Part shown: positions 9,517 to 19,543 of the stretch, in pieces
How positions within the stretch are numbered: the stretch's first letter is position 1
Layout of the letters: every line of letters starts with the position of its first letter
The notes under the pieces: model-generated
Database searches by the model: none
What the model was told of the DNA's origin: nothing
Seen by the model: the letters and a program-made list of their open reading frames with translations, nothing else
Assembly: GCF_000632715.1 (NCBI RefSeq)
Contig: NZ_BAWO01000012.1
Coordinates: 1-48,696 of the forward strand
Direction: 5' to 3'
DNA length: 48,696 nucleotides
Source of the DNA: Parageobacillus caldoxylosilyticus NBRC 107762
GTDB lineage: Bacteria > Bacillota > Bacilli > Bacillales > Anoxybacillaceae
Program-made: the position numbers and the translations under genes

Positions 9517-9548
9517 AAAAAAAGAGAGCTACAGTTGCTGTAACTCTC
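9517..9548 (-). terminator. metK terminator
   Basis: On the minus strand an 11-bp stem (GAGAGTTACAG/CTGTAGCTCTC, one mismatch) with a CAA loop is followed by seven Ts. It lies 18 bp after the metK stop. Confidence 0.9.
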
Positions 9549-9566
9549 CTTTCCATATTCATTAAT

Positions 9567-10781
9567 TTATTGTTGCTTCGCCAAGGAAAAAGCTTGCTCT
9601 TTCAATGTTTCTGCTTTATCCGTGCGCTCCCACGGCAGGTCGATATCCGTGCGTCCAAAATGGCCGTAAGCAGCCGTTTGCTTGTAAATCGGACGGCGCA
9701 AATCTAACATTTTAATAATGCCTGCCGGGCGCAGATCAAAGTTGTTGCGCACGACTTCAATTAAAATGTCTTCCGATACTTTTCCTGTGCCAAATGTGTC
9801 AATGGAAATCGAAACCGGTCTTGCTACCCCGATCGCATAGGCTAGCTGCACTTCGCACTTATCGGCAAGTCCTGCCGCCACGATATTTTTCGCGACATAA
9901 CGGGCCGCATATGCTGCAGAACGGTCTACTTTTGTCGGATCTTTTCCAGAGAACGCGCCGCCGCCGTGACGGGCATAGCCGCCGTACGTGTCTACAATAA
10001 TTTTCCGTCCTGTTAAACCTGCATCCCCTTGAGGTCCGCCGATGACAAATCGTCCTGTCGGGTTAATAAAGTATTTTGTGTTTTCATCGATGAGCTCGTT
10101 TGGCACAACCGGCTTAATGACATGTTCTTTAATATCGCGTTCAATTTGCTCTTGCGTAATTTCCGGATGATGCTGTGCGGATACGACAATCGTATCCACG
10201 CGTACTGGTTTGCCGTTTTCGTCATATTCTACCGTTACTTGTGTTTTGCCATCTGGACGTAAATATGGCAAAATATCCTTTTTCCGTACTTCAGCCAAAC
10301 GACGGGCTAAACGATGCGCCAAAGAAATCGGAAGCGGCATTAATTCTTTCGTTTCATTGCAGGCAAATCCAAACATCAGCCCTTGGTCTCCGGCACCGAT
10401 CGCTTCGATTTCCTCGTCAGTCATCTGACCTTCACGAGCTTCTAACGCTCGATCGACCCCCATCGCGATATCCGGCGACTGCTCGTCAATCGATGTCAAC
10501 ACGGCGCATGTATCCGCGTCAAAACCGAATTTGGCGCGCGTATAGCCGATTTCGCGAACCGTATCGCGAACGATTCTTGGAATATCCACATATGTCGATG
10601 TCGTAATTTCTCCGCTTACGAGCACAAGCCCTGTTGTCACGCTCGTTTCGCAGGCGACACGAGCATTCGGATCTTTTTCTAAAATCGCATCTAAAATCGC
10701 ATCGGAAATTTGGTCGCAAATTTTATCCGGATGACCTTCTGTTACAGACTCTGAAGTAAATAAACGTCTTTTTTTTGACAT
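9567..10781 (-). CDS. metK: S-adenosylmethionine synthetase
   Basis: This 404-residue enzyme makes SAM from methionine and ATP. GHPDK at ~16-20, GAGDQG near 120 and [11 protein letters not shown] near 280 are the family's ATP- and methionine-binding signatures. The start ATG (10781) follows AGGAGG at 10 nt. A SAM-I riboswitch precedes it, so the product represses its own synthesis. Its SAM feeds mnmL/mnmM and the methyl cycle that luxS serves in this same window. Confidence 0.97.
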   Translation of the reverse strand: MSKKRRLFTSESVTEGHPDKICDQISDAILDAILEKDPNARVACETSVTTGLVLVSGEITTSTYVDIPRIVRDTVREIGYTRAKFGFDADTCAVLTSIDEQSPDIAMGVDRALEAREGQMTDEEIEAIGAGDQGLMFGFACNETKELMPLPISLAHRLARRLAEVRKKDILPYLRPDGKTQVTVEYDENGKPVRVDTIVVSAQHHPEITQEQIERDIKEHVIKPVVPNELIDENTKYFINPTGRFVIGGPQGDAGLTGRKIIVDTYGGYARHGGGAFSGKDPTKVDRSAAYAARYVAKNIVAAGLADKCEVQLAYAIGVARPVSISIDTFGTGKVSEDILIEVVRNNFDLRPAGIIKMLDLRRPIYKQTAAYGHFGRTDIDLPWERTDKAETLKEQAFSLAKQQ

Positions 10782-10883
10782 TCGGCATTTTCCTCCTCTT
10801 TCCTTAATCAAACATCAAAAAATGATGATGCCGCAAACGGCGGGCGATACGGTACTCATTTCCCTTATTTCATTTTCTCATAT

Positions 10884-11056
10884 AAAAAAACCTTTCCTGT
10901 AACGGTGAGGAAAGGTCATTGCAATCGTATTGCTCCTTTCACTCTTATCGTTCAAGGACATCGCCTTGCCACAGGTTAGCACCATTTCACATGTTTCCAG
11001 TTGTGACGGTTGCTGGGCTTCATTGGGCCTGTCCCTCCACCAACTCGGGATAAGAG
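10884..11056 (-). promoter_or_regulatory. SAM-I (S-box) riboswitch controlling metK
   Basis: The minus strand starts with CTCTTATCCCGAG and GGTGGAGGGA, continues through AGCAACC, GGTGCTAA and GCAAGG, and closes with GATAAGAG (aptamer 10940-11056). These are the standard SAM-I helices. The expression platform is a perfect hairpin ACCTTTCCT/AGGAAAGGT ending in a T-run (10884-10917). SAM binding is known to favour the terminator, switching metK off. Confidence 0.97.
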
Positions 11057-11073
11057 TATCCGTTCAATGACTT

Positions 11074-11103
11074 ATCTTATCGTAATGAAACGGGAAAAGT
11101 CAA
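11074..11103 (-). promoter_or_regulatory. Probable metK promoter
   Basis: Minus strand TTGACT (11098-11103), an 18-bp spacer and TAAGAT (11074-11079). The predicted start is about 10 bp before the SAM riboswitch. Confidence 0.5.
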
Positions 11104-11170
11104 CAAAATATGACGAATTTTTTTTGAAAAAAAAAGGAAAAATAAATAAAATAAATCGTCATAAATAGTA

Positions 11171-11198
11171 TGGACTAATAACAAAAATGTGTTATACT
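11171..11198 (+). promoter_or_regulatory. Probable pckA promoter
   Basis: TGGACT, a 16-bp spacer and TATACT lie about 45 bp before the pckA start. In B. subtilis this gene is repressed during glycolytic growth by CcpN; I cannot point to a certain operator here. Confidence 0.5.
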
Positions 11199-11240
11199 AT
11201 TTGCAGAGATTATTTAAATAAAAAAAGGCAGGTTTTGAAC

Positions 11241-12827
11241 ATGGGGATCGCAAAAATGACCAATAAACTTTCATTATTATTGCAACAACCAAACGTATTT
11301 CATAATTTATCGGTAGCCCAGCTGGTGGAAAAAGTGTTGCAGCGAAAGGAAGGCCAGTTAACAGCTACTGGGGCGGTAGCGGTAACAACAGGAAAATATA
11401 CAGGACGCTCGCCGAAAGATAAATACATTGTCGAAGAAGCCGCAACGAAAGAAAAAATCGATTGGGGAACCGTCAATCAGCCAATTTCGGAAGAAGTGTT
11501 TGAAAACTTATATAATAAAGTGCTTGATTATTTAATGAAACAAGATGAGATTTTTGTCTTTAAAGGATTTGCCGGCGCTGATTCTAAATATCGTTTGCCG
11601 ATTCAAGTTATCAACGAATTTGCTTGGCACAATTTATTTGCCCATCAATTATTTATTCGCCCAAGTGCAGAGGAATTACAAACACACGAAGCGCAATTTA
11701 CGGTGATCTCTGCTCCAAATTTCAAAGCAGATCCTGCGGTGGACGGAACAAGATCAGAAGCGTTTATTATCATTTCTTTTGAACGCCGCATCGTATTAAT
11801 TGGCGGCACAGAATATGCTGGCGAAATGAAAAAATCGATTTTCTCGGTGATGAACTATTTGCTTCCGGAACAAGGGATTCTTTCTATGCATTGCTCGGCC
11901 AACGTCGGCAAAGAAGGAGATGTTGCATTATTTTTCGGGCTGTCGGGAACGGGAAAAACGACGCTTTCCGCTGATCCAAACCGCCGCTTAATCGGTGATG
12001 ACGAACACGGCTGGTCAAACCGCGGCATCTTTAATATCGAAGGCGGATGCTATGCGAAATGCATCAACCTATCCCGCGAAAAAGAACCGCAAATTTTTGA
12101 CGCCATTGGGTTCGGAGCAGTGCTTGAAAACGTGGTGGTTGACGAACAGACAAGAATGCCAGATTACGATGATGCGACATTAACGGAAAATACGCGAGCT
12201 GCTTATCCGATTCAGGCCATTGCCAATATCGTGGATCCAAGCGTCGCCGGCCACCCATCAACGATTATTTTCTTAACCGCAGACGCGTTTGGCGTATTGC
12301 CGCCAATTAGCAAACTGACGCGCGAGCAAGCAATGTACCATTTCTTAAGCGGCTATACGAGCAAGCTCGCCGGCACCGAACGGGGAATCACTTCTCCGCA
12401 AGCTACGTTCTCTACTTGCTTCGGCGCTCCATTTTTGCCGCTCCCGGCCGTGCGCTATGCGGAAATGCTCGGCAAAAAAATCGTTGAACATAACGTGCGG
12501 GTATTCCTCGTCAACACTGGTTGGACCGGCGGGGAGTACGGAGTCGGCAGCCGCATGAAGCTGGCCTACACGCGCGCAATGGTGCAAGCAGCAGTCGAAG
12601 GAGAACTGGACAATGTCGAAACAGTGAAAGACCCTATTTTCGGCTTGGCCATTCCGCTTCATATTCCAGGAGTGCCAGATGAAGTGCTGCAGCCGCAAAA
12701 TACATGGGCGGATAAAAATGCATATGAACAAAAAGCAAAAGAGCTGGCCGCAAAATTCCGCGCAAACTTCCAAAAATTCAAGCATATTGCACCGGAAATT
12801 GAATCGCTTGGAGGTCCGCTTGTATAA
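11241..12827 (+). CDS. pckA: Phosphoenolpyruvate carboxykinase (ATP)
   Basis: This 528-residue gluconeogenic enzyme converts oxaloacetate plus ATP to phosphoenolpyruvate and CO2. The P-loop GLSGTGKTT is at ~233-241, followed by the kinase-2 GDDEHGW (~251-257). [10 protein letters not shown] at ~51-60 is the substrate-binding arginine region. I selected ATG 11241 with GGCAGG upstream; an open frame continues to 11187 within the promoter. It is divergent from metK, as in B. subtilis, and has its own terminator. Confidence 0.96.
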   Translation: MGIAKMTNKLSLLLQQPNVFHNLSVAQLVEKVLQRKEGQLTATGAVAVTTGKYTGRSPKDKYIVEEAATKEKIDWGTVNQPISEEVFENLYNKVLDYLMKQDEIFVFKGFAGADSKYRLPIQVINEFAWHNLFAHQLFIRPSAEELQTHEAQFTVISAPNFKADPAVDGTRSEAFIIISFERRIVLIGGTEYAGEMKKSIFSVMNYLLPEQGILSMHCSANVGKEGDVALFFGLSGTGKTTLSADPNRRLIGDDEHGWSNRGIFNIEGGCYAKCINLSREKEPQIFDAIGFGAVLENVVVDEQTRMPDYDDATLTENTRAAYPIQAIANIVDPSVAGHPSTIIFLTADAFGVLPPISKLTREQAMYHFLSGYTSKLAGTERGITSPQATFSTCFGAPFLPLPAVRYAEMLGKKIVEHNVRVFLVNTGWTGGEYGVGSRMKLAYTRAMVQAAVEGELDNVETVKDPIFGLAIPLHIPGVPDEVLQPQNTWADKNAYEQKAKELAAKFRANFQKFKHIAPEIESLGGPLV

Positions 12828-12831
12828 TCGA

Positions 12832-12860
12832 AAAGGAGGGAGCAATTCCCTCCTTTTTTT
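12832..12860 (+). terminator. pckA terminator
   Basis: AAAGGAGGGA pairs with TCCCTCCTTT across a short loop, followed by a run of Ts. The T-run ends at the stop codon of convergent ytmB (12859). Confidence 0.9.
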
Positions 12861-13101
12861 AATTCGTTGAATGCAAGGCGACAAGCTCATACGTGACAAT
12901 CGTCCGATTATCGGCAAGTTCTAGTTTTTTCACCACCGCTTGACCGCTCGCTTCGCTTTGCAGCGTTCTTCTAACCTCTAGCGGAATATCAAGAGGATAA
13001 AGGCGATATCCTTCTTTTTCTAAAATAAACAAATTATCTTTTACGCGCCTTTCTTTTCCTTTTGTGACAATCAGCGTTTGCAGCTCCAGCGGCATGCCCA
13101 T
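12859..13101 (-). CDS. ytmB: YtmB family protein (DUF2584)
   Basis: This 80-residue soluble protein is of the DUF2584 family, which has no known function. It is mainly beta-strand-like with basic patches (TKGKERRVK, EVRR). GGGGTG precedes the ATG by 7 nt. It follows ytmA on the same strand with a 30-bp gap, so the two are likely co-transcribed. The position between pckA and ytmA matches B. subtilis. Confidence 0.8.
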   Translation of the reverse strand: MGMPLELQTLIVTKGKERRVKDNLFILEKEGYRLYPLDIPLEVRRTLQSEASGQAVVKKLELADNRTIVTYELVALHSTN

Positions 13102-13130
13102 TGCAACACACCCCTTTTCTTTTTATCGTA

Positions 13131-13919
13131 TCATACATTCGGCTGACTTTTCATCCATTCTGTCAACCGCCTTACGGTCTCGCGATTTTCTTTTGGTGGA
13201 AAATAATGCGTAAAATGTGGAAAATACCATGTTGTCACTTGCTTATTTAATTCTTTCAGTCTTTTCTCCAGACGATACGCATGCTCAATCGAAACATTGC
13301 GGTCTTTTTCCCCATGAATGATTAAGACAGGAGCATGAATTTTCTCCATTTCGTATAATGGCGTCCGCCAGCGGTATCGCTCTGGATATTTTGCAGGTGT
13401 GCCGCCGATGACCCGCTTCATCATTCTCCGCAAATCTTCCCGCTCCCAATAGGTAAGCGCTACATCGGATACTCCGCCCCATACCGCAACAGAACAAACC
13501 CGCGGCTCTAAAATCGCCGTATGCAGCGCCATCGCTCCCCCGCGGGAAAAACCAAAGACATGAATCCGCTTTTCATTCACGTTTGGATGCTGCTGCAGCA
13601 GCCGAAACGCGGCAAGCGCATCATAGCGGTCTTCCCCAGCAAAATCTTCATTTCCTTCCCCACCTTGGTTGCCGCGGTAAAACGGCGCCATCACGACAAA
13701 TCCGTACGCGGCAAACTGGGTAATGCGCGCCAGACGTACTTTCCCGACATTTTTAATGCCGCCGCGCAAATATAAAAAACCGTCATACACTTCAGACGCT
13801 TTCGGTATGGCCAAAAAGCCTTTTATTTTTAATCCTTGGCATAAATAGGTGACAAGAAATACATCAATATGCGGATTGGGGGAAGGAAAGCGATATTGCT
13901 CGACAATATATCCATCCAT
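13131..13919 (-). CDS. ytmA: Alpha/beta hydrolase, S9 peptidase-like (YtmA)
   Basis: This 262-residue prolyl-oligopeptidase-type hydrolase has the nucleophile motif GFSRGGA (~135-141), the acid in HGEKDRNV (~210) and a C-terminal His in FTHYFPP (~247). There is no signal peptide or propeller domain, so it resembles a stand-alone catalytic domain such as YtmA. Natural substrate unknown. Of the in-frame ATGs I chose 13919, which stands 8 nt after AAAGGAGG; those at 13925 and 13946 are badly placed. It is divergent from ytlA. Confidence 0.82.
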   Translation of the reverse strand: MDGYIVEQYRFPSPNPHIDVFLVTYLCQGLKIKGFLAIPKASEVYDGFLYLRGGIKNVGKVRLARITQFAAYGFVVMAPFYRGNQGGEGNEDFAGEDRYDALAAFRLLQQHPNVNEKRIHVFGFSRGGAMALHTAILEPRVCSVAVWGGVSDVALTYWEREDLRRMMKRVIGGTPAKYPERYRWRTPLYEMEKIHAPVLIIHGEKDRNVSIEHAYRLEKRLKELNKQVTTWYFPHFTHYFPPKENRETVRRLTEWMKSQPNV

Positions 13920-14012
13920 CACCATTTCCTCCTTTCCATTAGGCATTCACACATTTTTTTTGCTTGCATACGATAAGGTGGAAGTAAGTTACTTGTTAAG
14001 GAGGCTGCCTGC

Positions 14013-15011
14013 ATGAAAAAAATGGCCATAATGTCGCTTTTTCTCTTTCTCCTTATTATTCCTCTAGCCGCTTGCGGACAACAAAAAGAGGAGGAAGTAA
14101 AAAAGATACGGCTTGCGGAAGTGACCCGCTCCATATTCTATGCCCCGCAATATGTCGCCCTGGCAAAAGGATTTTTTAAAGAAGAAGGATTAGACATAGA
14201 ACTCACCACCACGTGGGGCGGCGATAAAACGATGACTACCCTTCTTTCCGGCGGAGCCGATATTGCCCTTGTCGGATCGGAAACATCGATTTATGTCTAC
14301 AGCCAAGGCACAAACGATCCAGTCATTAACTTCGCGCAACTCACACAGACAGACGGGACATTCCTCGTTTCCCGCCATAAAATTGACAACTTCAGTTGGG
14401 ATCAGCTGAAAGGAAGCACCTTTCTCGGCCAGCGCAAGGGCGGCATGCCGCAAATGGTCGGCGAATTTGTGCTGAAAAAACACGGCATTGATCCACATAA
14501 AGATTTAAACCTTATTCAAAATGTTGATTTTGCTAATATCGCCAACGCTTTTGCCAGCGGCACGGGCGATTTCGTCCAGCTTTTTGAACCAACGGCAAGC
14601 ATTTTTGAACGGGAAGGAAAAGGATATATTGTCGCCTCATTTGGCACGGAATCCGGCCATGTGCCATATACCACTTATATGGCAAAACAAAGCTTTATCC
14701 ATAAAAATAAAGATGCGGTTGAAAAATTTACACGCGCTATCTATAAAGCGCAGCAATGGGTAGAGTCGCACAGCGCGGCGGAAGTAGCAAAAGTGATTCA
14801 TCCTTACTTTAAAGATACGGATCTTTCCATCATTGAAAAAGTCGTTGACCGCTATAAAAGTCAAGGCACCTATGCTACGAATCCGATTCTCGATGAAAAA
14901 GAATGGAATAACTTGCAAAATATTATGGACGAAGCAGGCGAACTGCCGAAACATATCGATCATAAAACACTTGTCGATAATTCATTTGCTGAAAAAGCGA
15001 TGGCTAAATAA
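14013..15011 (+). CDS. ytlA: ABC importer substrate-binding lipoprotein (YtlA)
   Basis: This 332-residue NMT1/ThiY-like binding protein begins with a lipoprotein signal peptide, residues 1-20, with the lipobox ending LAAC at Cys21. It would be lipid-anchored outside the membrane. The rest shows the SsuA/NMT1 fold (RLAEVTRSIFYAPQYVALAKGFF). This class imports small organics such as sulfonates, nitrate, pyrimidine precursors or riboflavin; the substrate cannot be told from sequence. AAGGAGG precedes the start. It heads ytlA-ytlC-ytlD. Confidence 0.85.
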   Translation: MKKMAIMSLFLFLLIIPLAACGQQKEEEVKKIRLAEVTRSIFYAPQYVALAKGFFKEEGLDIELTTTWGGDKTMTTLLSGGADIALVGSETSIYVYSQGTNDPVINFAQLTQTDGTFLVSRHKIDNFSWDQLKGSTFLGQRKGGMPQMVGEFVLKKHGIDPHKDLNLIQNVDFANIANAFASGTGDFVQLFEPTASIFEREGKGYIVASFGTESGHVPYTTYMAKQSFIHKNKDAVEKFTRAIYKAQQWVESHSAAEVAKVIHPYFKDTDLSIIEKVVDRYKSQGTYATNPILDEKEWNNLQNIMDEAGELPKHIDHKTLVDNSFAEKAMAK

Positions 15012-15028
15012 CGAAAGCGGGTGAAAGG

Positions 15029-15802
15029 ATGAGCTTTTTAGTCGTCGACCGCGTTTCCCACACTTATTTTACCGAAAAAACTGCCGTGACGGCCCTTGAA
15101 AATATCTCTCTGACCGTAGAGAAAGGAGAAATTGTCTCCTTTCTCGGCCCTAGCGGCTGCGGCAAAACGACGTTGCTTTCCATTATTGCCGCCTTAATTG
15201 AACCGACGGAAGGAGCGGTATTTATTGAAGGGAAAGAATTAGACCGCTTCCGTCCAACCGCAGGGTATATGCTGCAGCAAGATTATTTGTTTCCTTGGAA
15301 AACCATCGAAGAAAATATTTTGCTCGGTTTAAAAATCATGGGGAGATTAACGGAAGAAACAAAAAGACGAGCCCTTGACTTGCTTGCCTACATCGGGCTA
15401 AAAGGCGTCGAATCGCATTATCCAAGCCAACTGTCCGGCGGCATGCGCCAGCGGGCCGCACTTGTGCGCACGTTGGCGACAGACCCAAAAATGCTCCTGT
15501 TAGATGAGCCATTTTCCGCCCTTGACCAGCAAACAAAATTAAAACTGGAAGAGTTAGTATGGAAAACATTAAAAGAATACGGAAAGACAGCGGTGCTTGT
15601 CACTCATGACATCGGGGAAGCGATTGCGATGAGCGACCGTATTTTTCTATTCTCGGCAAAGCCGGGACGCATTATGCATACTTTTATGGTTCCTGATGAA
15701 TTGCGGCGCTTATCGCCATTTGCCGCCCGTCAGCACCCTTCCTTTTCCGCGCTATTCCAATCCATTTGGAAGGAGCTGGATGAACTTGAAACAAACCAGT
15801 GA
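15029..15802 (+). CDS. ytlC: ABC importer ATPase (YtlC)
   Basis: This 257-residue ATPase is of the nitrate/sulfonate/taurine class. Walker [10 protein letters not shown] is near 39-47, the Q-loop in [11 protein letters not shown] (~83), the signature LSGGMRQR (~135) and Walker B LLLDEP (~155). The switch His is in LVTHD (~192). It sits 17 bp after ytlA and overlaps the permease gene by 23 nt, so the three subunits are translated from one message. Confidence 0.9.
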   Translation: MSFLVVDRVSHTYFTEKTAVTALENISLTVEKGEIVSFLGPSGCGKTTLLSIIAALIEPTEGAVFIEGKELDRFRPTAGYMLQQDYLFPWKTIEENILLGLKIMGRLTEETKRRALDLLAYIGLKGVESHYPSQLSGGMRQRAALVRTLATDPKMLLLDEPFSALDQQTKLKLEELVWKTLKEYGKTAVLVTHDIGEAIAMSDRIFLFSAKPGRIMHTFMVPDELRRLSPFAARQHPSFSALFQSIWKELDELETNQ

Positions 15803-16595
15803 ACGTATCCGGTCTCTCCATCAGCAATACATCGCTTCACTGAAAAAAGAAAAACGAGTTATTCGCCTGTTTCAGATCGTGATCTTTATCGCCTTTTTCA
15901 TCTTATGGGAGGCAGCCAGCCGCTTTCATTGGGTCGATCCGCTCTTGTTTAGCTCCCCATCGGCAATTTGGAACCTATTTGTAGAAAAGCTCGGCGATCA
16001 CTCGCTTTTGACCCATACGTTCGTTACACTGTTCGAAACCATATTGGGATTTATTATCGGCACGGTAGCCGGAGCATTGTTAGGAGCGTTGCTCTGGTGG
16101 TTCCCGCGCCTATCGAAAACGCTCGATCCATATTTAGTCGTCTTTAACGCCATGCCAAAAGTGGCGCTTGGTCCTATTCTTATCGTCGCACTCGGTCCGG
16201 GATTCACTTCTATCATTGCGATGGGGGTGATTATCTCTGTCATCATCACCACGATTGTTGTTTATTCTTCCTTCCAGGAAGTGGATGCGAACTATTTGAA
16301 AGTATTGCAAACATTCGGCGCCACCCGCTGCCAATGCTTCAAGGAAGCGGTGCTGCCATCCTCGTTCCCGACGATTATTTCGACGCTAAAAGTCAATGTC
16401 GGCTTGTCCTGGGTCGGCGTCATTACCGGCGAATTTCTCGTTTCTAAACAAGGGCTCGGCTATTTGATTATTTACGGATTCCAAGTGTTTAACTTTACAT
16501 TAGTGTTAATGAGCCTGCTTGTCATTGCCCTGCTGTCAACCGTGATGTATCAGGTCGTCACCTTCATCGAAAAGAAATTGATAAAACATCGCTAG
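15780..16595 (+). CDS. ytlD: ABC importer permease (YtlD)
   Basis: This 271-residue protein has about six membrane segments and the permease EAA loop ([20 protein letters not shown], ~170-190) that docks the ATPase. The start ATG (15780) with GGAGCTGG upstream lies within the ytlC end. The stop codon overlaps the stop of convergent ytkD, and the transcription terminator falls inside ytkD. Confidence 0.88.
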   Translation: MNLKQTSERIRSLHQQYIASLKKEKRVIRLFQIVIFIAFFILWEAASRFHWVDPLLFSSPSAIWNLFVEKLGDHSLLTHTFVTLFETILGFIIGTVAGALLGALLWWFPRLSKTLDPYLVVFNAMPKVALGPILIVALGPGFTSIIAMGVIISVIITTIVVYSSFQEVDANYLKVLQTFGATRCQCFKEAVLPSSFPTIISTLKVNVGLSWVGVITGEFLVSKQGLGYLIIYGFQVFNFTLVLMSLLVIALLSTVMYQVVTFIEKKLIKHR

Positions 16596-17071
16596 AGACG
16601 TTCATGGCAAGATAAAGAACGTCTCTTTATTTCTTCTAATGCCCGCGGAAGCACCTCATCTTTCATAATAAAACTAAACCGTTTATCTGTACGGATGTTT
16701 TCCGGCAGTGTCGGAAGCAGTACCGGACCGTTTGTTTCTAAATAGGACGGCTGCTTCACCATCGCGGCGATTTCCGCAAAATAGATGTTTTTTACCATAT
16801 CCGGTTCGACTTGATATTGGCCGATATAAGTAAGCGAACGAATCAGCCCTCCTGTTTCTTCCTTCACTTCCCGAATCGCCGCTTGCTCCGGTGTTTCTCC
16901 CTTTTCTACTTTCCCGCCTGGAAATTCTAATCCGCGTCTTGGATGATCCGTTAAAAGCCATTGTCCATGGTAGCGGCAAATAATCCATACGTGGCCCGGA
17001 TGCGCAGAAAACGGATGATCCGTAAACGACAGCCTCACTCGATTGCCATAATAGTCGAAAAACGTATACAT
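16592..17071 (-). CDS. ytkD: Nudix nucleoside triphosphate pyrophosphohydrolase (YtkD)
   Basis: This 159-residue protein has a complete Nudix box, G-x5-E-x7-REVKEETG, around 56-78 (starting GGKVEKGE). B. subtilis YtkD hydrolyses (d)NTPs including 8-oxo-dGTP. I start at ATG 17071, giving [10 protein letters not shown], which lines up with the family N-terminus; a TTG four codons upstream is possible. No strong Shine-Dalgarno is visible. Confidence 0.88.
   Translation of the reverse strand: MYTFFDYYGNRVRLSFTDHPFSAHPGHVWIICRYHGQWLLTDHPRRGLEFPGGKVEKGETPEQAAIREVKEETGGLIRSLTYIGQYQVEPDMVKNIYFAEIAAMVKQPSYLETNGPVLLPTLPENIRTDKRFSFIMKDEVLPRALEEIKRRSLSCHERL
16594..16632 (+). terminator. ytlACD terminator inside the ytkD gene
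   Basis: AGAGACGTTC (16594-16603) and GAACGTCTCT (16617-16626) form a perfect 10-bp stem, followed by TTATTTCTT on the plus strand. The first arm begins within the ytlD stop codon. Confidence 0.8.
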
Positions 17072-17131
17072 GATTTCCAACAACCCCGTTCCTGTTTGTC
17101 TCTCTTTTCATTATACGACAAAATATTCATC

Positions 17132-17158
17132 AAAAAAGCCGCCAATATGAATGGCGAC
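17132..17158 (-). terminator. Terminator after the 111-residue gene
   Basis: On the minus strand GTCGCC and GGCGGC flank ATTCATATT and are followed by six Ts, 4 bp after the stop codon of the gene at 17162. Confidence 0.75.
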
Positions 17159-17161
17159 TTT

Positions 17162-17497
17162 TTATGAATCGAGCTCCTCTTCCGGAATAATGCCAAGCGA
17201 ACGAATATGCGCTTTTGCTTCTTCATTTCCAAGCTTGTAAATCAGCTGATAGATTTTCATTAATGTTCTGTCGTAGGCATCATTCTCACGGTCGTAATGG
17301 TATTGCACATACGGAACGTGGGTGCGAAAAAACGCTTGCCAGTCTGTAGAATAGTTTTGGTCAAAATACTCCCGCAATTGAATAATTTCATCATCTGTCG
17401 CTTCAATTTGAAAATCCCATGGAGAAGCGGTTTTTACTTGCGAGATTTCTCCCGTTTCCATGGACACATAATACGTCTTTTTTTGCTGCTCCGCCAC
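17162..17497 (-). CDS. Conserved hypothetical protein, acidic, helical
   Basis: This 111-residue soluble acidic protein is without signal peptide or cysteines. It starts VAEQQKKTYYVSMETGEIS, a beta-hairpin-like opening, then becomes helical (DDEIIQLREYFDQ, LMKIYQLIYKL, EEAKAHIRSLG). I do not recognise a functional family, though similar proteins occur beside ytkD in related Bacillaceae. GTG at 17497 is chosen because AAGGAG lies 9 nt upstream; the ATG at 17506 abuts that site directly. It has its own terminator. Confidence 0.65.
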   Translation of the reverse strand: MAEQQKKTYYVSMETGEISQVKTASPWDFQIEATDDEIIQLREYFDQNYSTDWQAFFRTHVPYVQYHYDRENDAYDRTLMKIYQLIYKLGNEEAKAHIRSLGIIPEEELDS

Positions 17498-17570
17498 AGT
17501 TGTCATCTCCTTATGATCTTTCCTTTATTGTTTAGTGTGGGTGAAGGCAAAAAAAATTATGCTCAAAAAA

Positions 17571-17966
17571 TCATTTTACTTCATCTTTGAACAATTCAAT
17601 CGCCTTTCGCAAAACCGTAGGAATCGGAACACCCGCACGCCCGGCATTTTCCACAATAGAAATAAATTCATTCGCAATATAGAAAAAAATGATGATATCG
17701 CGAATAAAATGGTTACCCCAGCCAATGGCGGTATCTAATAAATGCGAAACAGCAACTAAAACAAAAATAAGCAGCTTGCGAACAATGCCACGGAAACCGA
17801 CTTGACTGGATAGCTTCCCCTCCATCGCACTTGCAATCATTCCTGTGACATAATCGACAGCGACAAAACAAAGCAAAATAACAACTAATGAATCCACTCC
17901 TCCGATGAAAAACGAAACAACGGAGCCTGCCAGCGAAAATCCCAGCATTGACGTATATTTGTGCAT
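17571..17966 (-). CDS. ytkC: Holin-like membrane protein (phage_holin_4 family)
   Basis: This 131-residue protein has about three to four membrane segments and the family core VAVDYVTGMIASAMEGKLSS (~36-55), followed by GFRGIVRKL. Members include phage holins and TcdE-like secretion factors. There is no endolysin or phage gene nearby, so it is a chromosomal holin-like protein of unknown purpose, equivalent by synteny to B. subtilis ytkC. GGGGGGAGGAG directly precedes the ATG. Confidence 0.8.
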   Translation of the reverse strand: MHKYTSMLGFSLAGSVVSFFIGGVDSLVVILLCFVAVDYVTGMIASAMEGKLSSQVGFRGIVRKLLIFVLVAVSHLLDTAIGWGNHFIRDIIIFFYIANEFISIVENAGRAGVPIPTVLRKAIELFKDEVK

Positions 17967-18089
17967 GCTCCTCCCCCCTTAAACAAGTGAGCACTACTAT
18001 CGTATGCAGAAAAGAGGGAAGGAGTATAGACAACTCTCTAAAAAACCAATCCTTCATCCACGAAGGAGTGATCGGTCAGTATCCATTTT

Positions 18090-18530
18090 TTAACGTCCAA
18101 GAAATGATTTTAGCATCCATACATGTTTTTCCAAACTTTTATAAATGCCAAGCAGCATATCTTCTGTCGCCTTATCACCTACTTCATCAGCAACCTGCAT
18201 TCCTTCTTTTAATTCGCCGATCATTGTTTCAAAATCACTCACAATAGTCGCCACCATTTGTTCCGCCGATTCTTGCCCAGTCGCCTCTTTGACAGAAGCT
18301 TGTTCCAGGCATTCCTTCATCGTCGCCACCGGCGCTTCGCCAAGAGCAAGAAGGTGTTCGGCGAGATCATCAATATGATGTGCCGCTTCATCATATAGCT
18401 GTTCAAATTTTTCATGGAGTGTAAAAAATTGCGAACCCTTCACATACCAATGATAATTATGCAATTTAATGTAAAGAACACTCCAGTTGGCAATTTGCTT
18501 ATTTACAATATCCGTTAATTGTTTTGACAT
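18090..18530 (-). CDS. dps: Dps mini-ferritin, DNA-protecting iron storage protein
   Basis: This 146-residue Dps protein forms 12-subunit shells that oxidise and store iron with hydrogen peroxide. The inter-subunit ferroxidase ligands are His27, His39, Asp54 and Glu58, with the same spacing as in Listeria Dps. The ATG at 18530 has GAGGAGG 9 nt upstream. I looked for a PerR box or a sigma-B promoter in the 200 bp upstream and found neither convincingly. Confidence 0.93.
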   Translation of the reverse strand: MSKQLTDIVNKQIANWSVLYIKLHNYHWYVKGSQFFTLHEKFEQLYDEAAHHIDDLAEHLLALGEAPVATMKECLEQASVKEATGQESAEQMVATIVSDFETMIGELKEGMQVADEVGDKATEDMLLGIYKSLEKHVWMLKSFLGR

Positions 18531-18739
18531 ATCCCATTCCTCCTCTAATATGGATGTACCCAATTTGGATAACCTCGAGATATATTCATAATCGAACTAT
18601 ATTATTTCCTAATTGCCTAATGTATATTTCTTACCAATAATTTTCAAATTTGTACCATTTGTTCATTCATCGTGCAAAGCGTCATCACACCAATGCGATG
18701 GCAATATGTTACAATGAAAAGAAAAATGGTGAATCCGCG

Positions 18740-18877
18740 ATGTATCTCACTTTAGCGGTTTCATTGATCATTGTCGCACTCATTCTTGCTTTGGCGGTGA
18801 TTACGACATCAAAAGCAGACGAATACAAGCATACGATCGACCCGCCACCTGAAGAGGATCATTCGCAAAATAAGTAA
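18740..18877 (+). CDS. Single-pass membrane micro-protein (YtzI-like)
   Basis: This 45-residue protein has one transmembrane helix, MYLTLAVSLIIVALILALAV (1-20), and a short hydrophilic tail DEYKHTIDPPPEEDHSQNK. It resembles the small YtzI proteins of Bacillaceae, of unknown function. The ribosome binding site is weak (GGTGAA), so the start could be farther upstream, where the frame stays open. A hairpin follows the stop directly, supporting a real gene. Confidence 0.6.
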   Translation: MYLTLAVSLIIVALILALAVITTSKADEYKHTIDPPPEEDHSQNK

Positions 18878-18905
18878 GGCTATCATCATGTTGATGATAG
18901 CCTTA
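18875..18905. terminator. Bidirectional hairpin between the micro-protein gene and luxS
   Basis: TAAGGCTATCATCA (18875-18888) and TGATGATAGCCTTA (18892-18905) form a perfect 14-bp stem with a 3-nt loop, lying between two convergent stops. There is no long T-run on either side. Confidence 0.75.
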
Positions 18906-18909
18906 CCAA

Positions 18910-19383
18910 TTATCCAAATACTTTCTTTAACTCTTCCTTATCTTGCTCCAACCAGAAGCGCATGAGCCGCTTTGCCCCTTCCAGGTCGTGCAGCTTCGCT
19001 TGCCCGCATTGCCGCTCTGTCGCCGCTGGGACTTCCGTTGCGTTTAGCGCATCTTTCATCGTTTCCTCAAGCAAATCAATGATTTCATCCACTGTCGGTG
19101 ATCCGCTCACAACAAGATAAAATCCTGTTTGGCAGCCCATCGGCGAAATATCGATGATATCAAAATGATCGTACTTTTCTGCATGTTTACGCATCGTATA
19201 AGCGAGCAAATGCTCAAGAGTATGAATCGCAGCTGGCTGCATCGCTTGTTTATTTGGCTGGCAAAAGCGAATATCGAATTTATTGACGACACCATCGCTT
19301 CCAACTTTATGGACACCGCAATGTCTCACATATGGCGCTTTTACTGCGCAGTGATCCAACTCAAAACTTTCCACCGAAGGCAT
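18910..19383 (-). CDS. luxS: S-ribosylhomocysteine lyase
   Basis: This 157-residue enzyme cleaves S-ribosylhomocysteine to homocysteine and DPD, the autoinducer-2 precursor, in the activated methyl cycle. The metal ligands are His54 and His58 (HTLEH) and Cys126, with Glu57 and Cys84 as catalytic residues; all are present. GGAGTG stands 6 nt before ATG 19383. It recycles by-products of SAM made by MetK upstream. Confidence 0.97.
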   Translation of the reverse strand: MPSVESFELDHCAVKAPYVRHCGVHKVGSDGVVNKFDIRFCQPNKQAMQPAAIHTLEHLLAYTMRKHAEKYDHFDIIDISPMGCQTGFYLVVSGSPTVDEIIDLLEETMKDALNATEVPAATERQCGQAKLHDLEGAKRLMRFWLEQDKEELKKVFG

Positions 19384-19543
19384 GTATATCACTCCTACTC
19401 TGTTTTCTCTTTTCATCATACACCGAAATCCGATTTTTTTCATCCTTTTTGTATAGATTGTCACAGGATACTATTATACGGTATTTGTTTCATATTTATG
19501 ATACATTATGAATAGAATCATTTATTCGTTAGGTGTGTGGCAA

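Noticed and set aside
12345-12917. 190-residue minus-strand frame
   Set aside because: It lies opposite pckA, which has full family motifs, and runs through the pckA terminator.
17571-17966. Prophage remnant suggested by the holin-like gene
   Set aside because: No lysin, structural or integrase gene is near, and the gene is at its syntenic chromosomal place.
18531-18650. PerR box or sigma-B promoter before dps
   Set aside because: AT-rich palindrome-like stretches are present but none fits the consensus or spacing.
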